From: an uncultured Clostridium sp.
Lineage (GTDB): Bacteria > Bacillota > Clostridia > Lachnospirales > Lachnospiraceae
Direction: 5' to 3'
Length of the DNA stretch: 22,065 nucleotides
Assembly: GCA_938036545.1 (NCBI GenBank)
Contig: CALHQJ010000085.1
Location: 1-22,065 of the forward strand
The position numbers were made by a program, and so were the translations under genes. The notes beneath the pieces were generated by a model. The model was not told where the DNA came from and ran no database searches. It saw nothing but the letters and a program-made list of their open reading frames with translations. Below are positions 1-5,666 of the stretch, piece by piece; the stretch's first letter is position 1; each line of letters begins with the position of its first letter.

Positions 1-3
1 AAC

Positions 4-207
4 ATGAGGAATAAGAAACTGATACCCTTTGAAACCATTGAGAAAGCTGTTGCCGGCGAGCCGGAAGCCATAGACGCGGTATTACGGCATTACACAGCGC
101 GGATTAAATATCTGTCTACCTATCGCGGGCATATTAACGATGATATTCAAGACCGTCTGAAAGTACAGCTTATCAAAGCTATCCTGCAATTCCGTTTTGA
201 CAGGTAA
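4..207 (+). CDS. Small helix-turn-helix protein of conjugative elements
   Basis: This 67-aa protein resembles the short helix-turn-helix proteins (HTH_16-like) near the control end of Tn916/Tn1549-type integrative conjugative elements. Visible hallmarks are the opening 'LIPFETIEKAVAGEPEAIDAV', a central 'LRHYTARIKYLS', and a basic C-terminal helix of the form 'QDRLKVQLIKAI', the usual layout of that family. Family members are roughly 65-85 aa, so the ORF is probably complete, although its ribosome site lies outside the window. In such elements it normally follows a sigma-like factor and precedes xis/int genes. Neither integrase nor excisionase follows here, so this is either an element remnant or a rearranged end. 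The exact regulatory role is unknown. The assignment rests on recalled family resemblance. Confidence 0.72.
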   Translation: MRNKKLIPFETIEKAVAGEPEAIDAVLRHYTARIKYLSTYRGHINDDIQDRLKVQLIKAILQFRFDR

Positions 208-212
208 CAGAT

Positions 213-329
213 AGCAAAGCCAAAAACAGTCGTCAAGGATAAACTTTGCGCAAGCGTCCTTGATGACTGTTTCCGTCTTTGCTGTTGGGCAACCAAGAGA
301 GCACAATCGGATAGACCGCTTGCGCTCTC
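213..329. other. Two consecutive long hairpins after the HTH gene
   Basis: Positions 213-239 are an imperfect inverted repeat of 257-283: 27-nt arms, about 23 matching positions, 17-nt loop with a small GCGC-centred inner repeat. A second inverted repeat follows, 297-306 with 320-329 (one mismatch, GAGAGC arms). The first begins only 6 nt past the HTH stop codon. Neither is followed by a clear T-run on +, so a simple terminator is unlikely. A structured non-coding RNA, a transfer or replication structure, or a protein-binding cruciform are possible; none can be chosen from sequence alone. Confidence 0.6.
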
Positions 330-367
330 AATCCAGTATGGAATGTTATGCGATAGGGTGCGTTTCT

Positions 368-444
368 CGCTTGATTTAAGCGCGTTACAGCGACGATAGG
401 GGCAAGGGTAAACCACCCTTAAAAATGACGTTCTACTGCGTAAC
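368..444 (+). repeat. Diverged direct repeat, copy A
   Basis: Copy A begins CGCTTGATTTA (368-378) and ends with a 30-nt core (415-444) ending CTACTGCGTAAC. Copy B (752-840) has the same two blocks in the same order; the 30-nt cores differ at 2 positions and the middle is poorly conserved. A 13-nt inverted version of the core end also lies at 729-741. The two copies are about 390 nt apart. Confidence 0.8.
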
Positions 445-540
445 ATGGCAAACGATATTTTGTATTGTCGCTTCTGTTCCATTCTTTTCCGTTCCGGCGG
501 CTCTGCCGCTATACCTTGCCCCAAAGGAGAGGGATTAGGG

Positions 541-569
541 AAAGGATAGGAAAGGATAGGAAAGGAATA
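541..569 (+). repeat. Tandem 10-nt repeat (AAAGGATAGG)
   Basis: Two perfect copies of AAAGGATAGG and a third, slightly altered one follow each other directly, with a related partial unit just upstream. The purine-rich, AGG-containing unit could mimic ribosome-binding sequence, but no credible ORF starts nearby. Confidence 0.75.
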
Positions 570-629
570 GGTATTTGATTAAATCTGTATTTGTTTTTTC
601 TTTAGTTAGTATATCTTTATTTAATTGCG

Positions 630-717
630 TTGGATTATCCGATGTCGGAAAATCCAATATCGGATAATCCAACAACGGGAAAACCGAGATATGTGGTCTA
701 TGCTTTATCGGATAATT
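630..717. repeat. Cluster of ATCGGATAATCC motifs with inverted repeat
   Basis: A perfect 14-nt inverted repeat pairs 630-643 (TTGGATTATCCGAT) with 659-672 across a 15-nt spacer. The spacer carries a related half-site (644-655, two changes) and another copy appears at 706-717 (last bases altered). Four related half-sites within 90 nt fit a binding region for a dimeric DNA-binding protein, for example an element regulator, excisionase or replication initiator. It is too far from a T-run to be a terminator. Confidence 0.65.
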
Positions 718-728
718 ACCACAGGTTT

Positions 729-741
729 GTTACGCAGTAGA
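729..741 (-). repeat. Inverted copy of the repeat core end
   Basis: GTTACGCAGTAGA at 729-741 is the exact reverse complement of 432-444, the end of repeat copy A. It lies just upstream of copy B, so the same 12-13-nt word occurs twice in direct and once in inverted orientation (the copy B version has one change). Confidence 0.8.
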
Positions 742-751
742 GGGGAAAAAG

Positions 752-840
752 CGCTTGATTTATGCGGCTTGCAGAACGTGTAAAACGTTTAGATGATATT
801 TTATACTTCTACCCTCAAAAATGACGTTCTATTGCGTAAC
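752..840 (+). repeat. Diverged direct repeat, copy B
   Basis: Second copy of the 368-444 repeat. It starts CGCTTGATTTA and ends with a 30-nt core (811-840) that differs from copy A at two positions. Downstream sequence turns AT-rich and leads to the promoter of the 1002 gene, so this copy may mark the junction between element backbone and cargo. Confidence 0.8.
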
Positions 841-950
841 TTTGAGGTTAAATTTTAAATTTATATTTATAATAACATTACAAATTCAAACATAACGTGC
901 AATATAATACAAGAAATAAGGATGAAATGCAAGATTTTCTTGCAATACTA

Positions 951-978
951 TTGACATTTACAAGAAACGTGGTAATAT
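951..978 (+). promoter_or_regulatory. Promoter of the TIR/NDT-like gene
   Basis: TTGACA at 951-956 and TAATAT at 973-978 are separated by 16 nt. The site is 24 nt upstream of the chosen ATG at 1002, leaving just enough leader for the AAAGGAG ribosome site at about 986-992. Its position inside the longer reading frame that opens at 897 argues against the 897 start. Confidence 0.75.
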
Positions 979-1001
979 ATAGTAGAAAGGAGCGTGAAAA
1001 C

Positions 1002-1937
1002 ATGACAAAAAGCGCAAGAATACAAGAGGGTGTTGTAGAATTTCTTGCAGATGGCTGTCCTCATACAGTTCAAGAAATTAAGAGCTTTCTACAGCAAGTC
1101 GGAATTTCTGATTATTCAGAGGGACAGTTTTCCGGTTCGATAAATACACTGCTCAGAAACCAATCTATCAAAAAAATTGATAGAGGAATTTATAAAATAA
1201 ATCAAAATTTTGGAGGTAAAACTTTTATGAAAACTTGTTTTGTGGTATCTCCTATTGGAGATGTAGGAAGTGAAATAAGAATTAATGCGGATAAGCTATT
1301 TAAATATATCATTAGCCCAGTTTGTAAAAGTTGTGGTTTTGAACCTGTACGCGTAGACCAAATTAACGATTCTGATTCAATTACACAAACCATTATTGAT
1401 AAGCTTTTATCATCAGAGCTTGTTATAGCTGATATTTCTGGACATAACCCTAATGTTTTTTATGAAATGGGATATAGAAAATGTACAGATAAGCCAATTA
1501 TTCACCTTAAAAAGAAAGGTGAAAGCATACCATTCGATGTAAACACAGTAAGAACATTCGAGTATGATTTAACTGATTTGGATAATGTAGAAGAAACCAA
1601 AAAGCGTTTAGAACAAACAATAGAAACATTTTCTTTTGAAAATCAAGATGATACATTGGGGCAAGATGAGGAAGCCAACAAGCAACCCTTTACTCAAGGT
1701 ATTCTTACTATGTTGTATCAAATCCAAGACTCTATTACGGAATTAAAAGAGCAAGTAAATAAAAAAGATACGGAAACTATACAAGCAATAATGCAAACTA
1801 GCCTAAACAATGTAAAAAAAGAGGAATCCGCTGATGCTATTATGATGAAAATGCTATTGCCTGAGTTGATTAAAAACCCTGAATCTTTTCAAAATTTAAT
1901 GCAGATTGCTGAAATAGCTAATAAATCTAAGAAGTAA
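1002..1937 (+). CDS. Winged-helix + nucleoside deoxyribosyltransferase/TIR-like protein
   Basis: This 311-aa protein has three parts. Residues about 5-67 look like a winged-helix DNA-binding domain ending 'SIKKIDRGIYKI'. Residues about 77-220 form a Rossmann-like domain of the nucleoside deoxyribosyltransferase / TIR-like superfamily: beta strand 'CFVVSPIG' (79-86), 'LVIADISGHNPNVFYEMGYR' (140-159) with D144 and E155, then 'PFDVNTVRTFEYD'. E155 matches the position of the catalytic glutamate in NDT and TIR N-glycosidases. Residues about 225-311 are helical and charged, possibly for oligomerisation. ATG at 1002 is preferred over 897 because AAAGGAG lies just upstream and a promoter overlaps the longer reading. 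The gene has its own promoter and terminator, is more AT-rich than the chromosomal genes downstream, and sits beside element remnants, as cargo would. The family includes NAD- or nucleotide-cleaving anti-phage effectors; a defence role here is inference and a regulatory protein cannot be excluded. Confidence 0.8.
   Translation: MTKSARIQEGVVEFLADGCPHTVQEIKSFLQQVGISDYSEGQFSGSINTLLRNQSIKKIDRGIYKINQNFGGKTFMKTCFVVSPIGDVGSEIRINADKLFKYIISPVCKSCGFEPVRVDQINDSDSITQTIIDKLLSSELVIADISGHNPNVFYEMGYRKCTDKPIIHLKKKGESIPFDVNTVRTFEYDLTDLDNVEETKKRLEQTIETFSFENQDDTLGQDEEANKQPFTQGILTMLYQIQDSITELKEQVNKKDTETIQAIMQTSLNNVKKEESADAIMMKMLLPELIKNPESFQNLMQIAEIANKSKK
1212..1229 (+). promoter_or_regulatory. Internal ribosome site and start codon (M76)
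   Basis: GGAGG at 1212-1216 lies 10 nt before an in-frame ATG (1227-1229) that encodes M76, exactly at the join between the DNA-binding domain and 'KTCFVVSPIG'. Translation from here would give a 236-aa catalytic-domain-only form. This is as good a ribosome site as the one at 1002, but GGAGG also encodes the linker 'FGG', so chance is possible. Confidence 0.5.
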
Positions 1938-1939
1938 AT

Positions 1940-1980
1940 AAAAGCGAGTGAAAGTCAAACTTTTCACTCGCTTTTATTTT
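1940..1980 (+). terminator. Intrinsic terminator
   Basis: A perfect 14-bp stem pairs 1940-1953 with 1962-1975 (GCGAGTG core), with an 8-nt loop, followed by TTTTATTTT. The 5' arm is A-rich, so it could also act on the opposite strand. It starts 3 nt after the stop codon at 1937 and isolates the gene as a single transcription unit. Confidence 0.9.
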
Positions 1981-2103
1981 GCAACTCTGTCTATCGGACG
2001 TTAAGTTAATTTTTGTGAATACTTCCTTATCACTGTAAATCAAAGGGTTTTTTTGTTTTTATCTATAAAATTAAGCCGTCCAAAGTGACGGCTGTATAAC
2101 GTA

Positions 2104-2292
2104 GTGAACTATTCGGTTTTCAACAAACGAATACAGGCTCGGAAAGCAACTGAAATCTTAGGTTGTAGCAATACCAGAAAAGCACTTGCGGCTCATGTGG
2201 ATGATGAAGACAAGACGGATGGGGTAACGATTCGTGACTCCGCCGACAGAGAACAAAATCCAGTTTTCATCAATGAAAGAAGAAGTATTTGA
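2104..2292 (+). pseudogene. Decayed Bro-N antirepressor fragment
   Basis: The translated segment contains 'ILGCSNTRKALAAHVDDEDK' and 'NPVFINE', which match the conserved middle of Bro-N domains in phage antirepressors (typically 'DVCxxLGxSNxxKALxxHVDDEDK' followed by 'FINESGLY'). The expected N-terminal 'WFVAKDV' part is missing, the frame opens only with GTG and no ribosome site, and it ends right after 'FINE', before the rest of the domain. This is a relic of a prophage-type gene. A small hairpin (2074-2080 with 2087-2093, AGCCGTC/GACGGCT) lies just upstream. Confidence 0.7.
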
Positions 2293-2680
2293 AAAATTCA
2301 CTTGTGATATGAATTATATTTTTGATAGAAAAACGATGTGCTAATACCACCAGTCAGAATAGTCTAGTCGCATTTTCCGCCTAAATCAAGTATACCATTA
2401 GGCCGGATATGTGATCGGATCAATTTTGCGCTGGCCTGTAATGAAGATACCTGTCTGTATCAAGCCAAAATATGTTCATAAGTTTGACCAGATTAGTCGG
2501 ATTCCCAATATCTGGAGAATCCTTTATGCACAAGAAAATATTAAATATACAATTCACCGGAACAGAGTTGCATATAATATAATGTCCTGTGATGAAAGAC
2601 TGAAAAGAATGCTGATAAAAGTTGCTTTTTTGTGCATAAAATGAATTGACGAGACCATAACTTATAATTTTTTACTAAAA
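2293..2680. other. Non-coding stretch before the nucleoside cluster
   Basis: No credible gene was seen. A GTG-initiated frame of 77 codons (2411-2644) lacks a ribosome site and any family resemblance. The region probably contains degraded mobile-element sequence joining the upstream promoter zone of the lipoprotein gene. Confidence 0.45.
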
Positions 2681-2694
2681 TTGACATGGTTTTA

Positions 2695-2723
2695 TTGACG
2701 AATTTGACAAAAAAAGGTATAGT
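2695..2723 (+). promoter_or_regulatory. Promoter of the nucleoside-uptake cluster
   Basis: TTGACG at 2695-2700 and TATAGT at 2718-2723 have a 17-nt spacer. Other TTGACA words at 2681 and 2704 do not give correct spacing to this -10. GAGGAGG at 2747-2753 provides the ribosome site for the ATG at 2763. No known purine-riboswitch pattern was recognised in the short leader. Confidence 0.75.
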
Positions 2724-2762
2724 ATAAGAGTATCTATCAAATCATAGAGGAGGAATGAAATT

Positions 2763-3917
2763 ATGAAGAAATCAGCAGTAGCAGTATTGCTTGCAGCTTC
2801 CATGGTAATGTCTCTGACAGCCTGTGGTGGCGGTTCCAGTGAAACAACCGCAGCAGCAACAACTGCAGCAACTGAGGCAGCGACAACCGCAGCAGAGAGT
2901 GAGGCTGAAACTGAGACTGAGGCAGCCGAGACTGAAACCGAGGCAGAGGACAAAGGCACTCCGGTAAAGGATCCATCTGAGTTTAAGGTTGGTATGGTTA
3001 CTGACGTAGGCGGTGTAAATGACGGTTCTTTCAACCAGTCTTCCTGGGAAGGCTTGCAGAGAGCAAGCGAGGAGTTAGGCATTCAGGTAAATTACTTAGA
3101 GTCTAAGAACGATGCAGACTATACTCCAAACATTGAAAACTTCGTAGATGAAGAATACGACTTAATTATCTGCGTAGGCTATATGCTGGCAGACGCTACC
3201 AGAAAGGCAGCAGAAGCATATCCGGATCAGCAGTTTGCTATCATTGATGACGCTTCAAACGCTGACCTTCCAAACGTATCCTGTCTGATGTTTGAACAGG
3301 CTCAGTCTTCTTACCTGGTAGGTTATGTAGCTGGTAAAGTTACCGAGTCCAACAAAGTAGGTTTCGTAATTGGTATGGCAAGCGATAATATGCATGGATT
3401 TGGCTACGGCTATCTGGCAGGCGTTAAGGATGCAAATCCAGACGCAGAGATTTTACAGTACAATGCCAATGCATTTAACGATCCTGCAACTGGCAAGTCT
3501 GCAACGACCAAGATGGTTACCGACGGCGCTGACATTGTATTCCATGCAGCAGGCGGCACAGGCCTTGGCGTAATTGAAGGCTGTAAAGAAAACAATATCT
3601 GGGCAATCGGTGTAGATACTGACCAGAGTTCTATCGCTCCTGAGACGATTTTAACATCTGCAATGAAGAGAGTAGACAATGCAAGCTTTGATGCTGCAGA
3701 GGCAGCTTTATATGGTAAGCTGGATGGCGGTGTTACGACTTACGACATTCACACTGCTGGTGTAGATATTGCACCTACCACAGATAACCTGACTCCTGAG
3801 ATTCTCAGCGAGATTGAAGATGTAAAGGCTAAGATTGCTGCTGGCGAAATCGTTGTTCCAAACAACAAAGCTGATTTTGAAAAAGCTTATGGCGATATCT
3901 ATACTCTGGATGACTGA
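2763..3917 (+). CDS. BMP-family nucleoside-binding lipoprotein (ABC receptor)
   Basis: This 384-aa lipoprotein is the extracellular receptor of the ABC importer encoded downstream (6588-10124). It has a signal peptide with lipobox LTAC (C21), then a low-complexity Thr/Ala/Glu linker (about 26-68) that tethers it to the membrane, then the binding domain opening 'FKVGMVTDVGGVNDGSFNQS', a hallmark of the BMP/PnrA/YufN family. 'WAIGVDTDQSS' and 'LTSAMKRVDNA' are further conserved family segments. Family members such as PnrA and B. subtilis NupN bind purine and other nucleosides, and neighbouring cytidine and adenosine deaminases support that here. The gene has a strong promoter and ribosome site, and the hairpin after it would favour more receptor than transporter. 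Exact ligand preference cannot be read from sequence. Confidence 0.92.
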   Translation: MKKSAVAVLLAASMVMSLTACGGGSSETTAAATTAATEAATTAAESEAETETEAAETETEAEDKGTPVKDPSEFKVGMVTDVGGVNDGSFNQSSWEGLQRASEELGIQVNYLESKNDADYTPNIENFVDEEYDLIICVGYMLADATRKAAEAYPDQQFAIIDDASNADLPNVSCLMFEQAQSSYLVGYVAGKVTESNKVGFVIGMASDNMHGFGYGYLAGVKDANPDAEILQYNANAFNDPATGKSATTKMVTDGADIVFHAAGGTGLGVIEGCKENNIWAIGVDTDQSSIAPETILTSAMKRVDNASFDAAEAALYGKLDGGVTTYDIHTAGVDIAPTTDNLTPEILSEIEDVKAKIAAGEIVVPNNKADFEKAYGDIYTLDD

Positions 3918-3954
3918 TTTTTAGCAGACCGGAAATGATGAGCTGATAGTGAGG

Positions 3955-3999
3955 GAGGATATTCATAAACAATTTGTGCTTATGGATATCCTCTTTCTT
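3955..3999 (+). terminator. Probable leaky terminator after the receptor gene
   Basis: Arms 3955-3968 and 3980-3993 (GAGGATAT...ATATCCTC) form a 14-bp stem with one G-U pair and an 11-nt loop, followed by only a short T-run (TTTCTT). It is likely to reduce, not abolish, transcription into yjjI, a common arrangement behind abundant binding proteins. Confidence 0.65.
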
Positions 4000-4037
4000 A
4001 AGCGGAAGTCAGTTCCACATAATTAAGATAGATTAGT

Positions 4038-4090
4038 AGTCCCTTTGACTTATGAAAATTGAAAAGCAGTTTTTATAAGTGAAGGGAACT
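4038..4090 (+). promoter_or_regulatory. Long imperfect hairpin in the yjjI leader
   Basis: About 24 nt on each side (starting AGTCCCTTTGACTTAT and ending ATAAGTGAAGGGAACT) pair with a few mismatches and one bulge around the loop AAAAGC. It ends 31 nt before the yjjI ATG and has no T-run, so it is not an ordinary terminator. It may stabilise a processed mRNA 5' end, bind a regulator, or be an unrecognised regulatory RNA. Confidence 0.5.
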
Positions 4091-4121
4091 ATAAATACCA
4101 CTTTTCAGAAAGGAGAAAGTT

Positions 4122-5666
4122 ATGAGAAAAATTACCATGGAACGCGTAGAACAGACGCGTCAGGAGATTTTAGAAATTATCGAAAGTCCGATTTTGACCC
4201 ATGAGCAGAAGGTAGCTAATATGGCAGGAAAAGCAGATTCCCTGTTAGAGGTGCTGGATGTTCCGGATGGATTGGATGAATTATTAAACGTTCCAGGGGA
4301 TGAAAAATGTATCTGTGATTTGGCAGAGGGTCATGCACCGGTACGCCCTCGCTATATTATTCCGGATTACGCTAAGTTTATGAGAGAGGGAAGCAAATTT
4401 TTGCAGCTGGACCCTCCAAAGGATTTATACGAAGCTCTTAATGCTTTGCTGATTTTTTATAAACACGTTCCCAGTGTTACCAATTTCCCTGTTTATGTGG
4501 GAGCATTGGATGAACTGTTAGAACCCTTTATTGATGATGTAGATGAAGCTCAGGCAAAGAAAATGCTGAAACTTTTTATGCAGCATATTGACCGGACAGT
4601 ACTGGATTCTTTTTCTCACGCTAATATTGGTCCAAAAGCAACCAAGGCAGGACGCCTTTTGCTGGAGGTAGAAAAAGAACTGGAGCAGGCGGTTCCAAAC
4701 CTGACCATGAAGTATGAAGAGGGTGTGACACCGGATGATTTTGCCCTGCTTGCAGTAGATACGGCTCTCCACAGCGCAAAGCCAAGTTTTGCCAATCACA
4801 AGATGTTCAAGAGTGAACTGGGAGAAAATTATGTCATTGCAAGCTGCTACAACGGTCTTTTGCTGGGCGGCGGTTCCTATACATTATGCCGTCTGATTCT
4901 GGGAAATATTGCAAAGAGGGCAAAAGATATTGCAGACTTCAAGGAGAACCAGCTTCCTTATGTAATGGACATTATGGCCAGATATATGGATGCCAGAATT
5001 AAATTCGAGGTTGAAGAAAGCGGCTTCTTTGAGAATAATTTCCTTGCAAAAGAAGGCTTCATCCACAGAGACCGGTTTACTGCTATGTTCGGTATGGTAG
5101 GCATGGCAGAATGTGTCAACATTCTTCTGGAAAAAGAAGGAAAGACGGGACGCTACGGACATGACGACTATGCAACCCAGCTTGGAGTTGAGATTATGGA
5201 TCAGATAGACGCTTTTAACCAGAACCATACCAACCCATATTGTGGTGCAACAGGCGGCCATTTCCTGCTTCATGCCCAGGTGGGAATTGCAGAAGATCAG
5301 CACATCAGCCCAGGTACCCGTATCCCCATTGGAGAAGAGCCGGCTGAACTGATTGACCATTTGCTGCAGTGTGCCAAATTCCATAAATATTTCCCATCCG
5401 GAACCGGAGATATTTTCCCTATTGATACAACGGTACACAAAAATCCGGAATTTGTCTTAGATATTGTAAAAGGTTCATTCCGGAAAGACTTAAGATATTT
5501 ATCTTTCTATGCAAATGACAGTGACGTTATTCGCATTACCGGTTATCTGGTAAAGCGTTCTGAGATTGAAAAGCTGAAAGCAGGGCAGAATGTACTTCAG
5601 GATACCACTCATTTAGGACTTGGCGCTGAGCTCAACGGCCATATTTTAGAGCGGAAGGTGCGCTGA
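4122..5666 (+). CDS. yjjI: YjjI-family glycyl radical enzyme
   Basis: This 514-aa protein matches the YjjI family in length (E. coli YjjI is about 515 aa) and layout. Near the C terminus, 'VIRITGYLVKRS' is the glycyl radical loop, with G474 the predicted radical site. C242 in 'IASCYNGLLLGGGS' is a candidate thiyl-radical cysteine, though I cannot prove it. Glycyl radical enzymes work only without oxygen and need a radical-SAM activase, encoded immediately downstream with a 1-nt overlap. The family's substrate is, to my knowledge, not established. Its place between a nucleoside receptor and the matching ABC transporter, and the E. coli yjjI-yjjW neighbourhood beside deoCABD, suggest a substrate derived from nucleosides or (deoxy)ribose. 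The start is fixed by AGAAAGGAGAAAG just upstream of the ATG. Confidence 0.9.
   Translation: MRKITMERVEQTRQEILEIIESPILTHEQKVANMAGKADSLLEVLDVPDGLDELLNVPGDEKCICDLAEGHAPVRPRYIIPDYAKFMREGSKFLQLDPPKDLYEALNALLIFYKHVPSVTNFPVYVGALDELLEPFIDDVDEAQAKKMLKLFMQHIDRTVLDSFSHANIGPKATKAGRLLLEVEKELEQAVPNLTMKYEEGVTPDDFALLAVDTALHSAKPSFANHKMFKSELGENYVIASCYNGLLLGGGSYTLCRLILGNIAKRAKDIADFKENQLPYVMDIMARYMDARIKFEVEESGFFENNFLAKEGFIHRDRFTAMFGMVGMAECVNILLEKEGKTGRYGHDDYATQLGVEIMDQIDAFNQNHTNPYCGATGGHFLLHAQVGIAEDQHISPGTRIPIGEEPAELIDHLLQCAKFHKYFPSGTGDIFPIDTTVHKNPEFVLDIVKGSFRKDLRYLSFYANDSDVIRITGYLVKRSEIEKLKAGQNVLQDTTHLGLGAELNGHILERKVR

Larger units (their letters stand above)
330..950. other. Gene-poor, repeat-rich stretch at element edge
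   Basis: No ORF with a credible start, ribosome site and family resemblance was found. The stretch holds a hairpin at 404-420 (AAGGGT/ACCCTT), the diverged direct repeat, a 10-nt tandem repeat and the ATCGGATAATCC motif cluster listed separately. Composition becomes strongly AT-rich after about 570. It probably represents the non-coding end of the mobile element or the scar of lost genes. Confidence 0.5.

Noticed and set aside
147..524. 125-codon minus-strand frame
   Set aside because: It crosses the hairpin and repeat region, overlaps the HTH gene in antisense, has no ribosome site and no family resemblance.
541..569. Start of a CRISPR-like or variable-number array
   Set aside because: Units are directly adjacent with no spacers and only about three copies.
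897..1001. N-terminal extension of the 1002 gene starting at 897
   Set aside because: A good promoter (951-978) and ribosome site lie inside it, and the extension has no domain-like content.
2411..2644. 77-codon frame opening with GTG
   Set aside because: No ribosome site, no recognisable motif, AT-rich unusual composition; likely chance in degraded DNA.
2600..2760. Purine riboswitch ahead of the nucleoside receptor
   Set aside because: I found neither the conserved loop words nor the three-way-junction pattern.
2675..3082. 135-codon minus-strand frame opposite the lipoprotein gene
   Set aside because: Its Ser/Val/Ala-rich sequence is the mirror of the low-complexity linker of the real gene.
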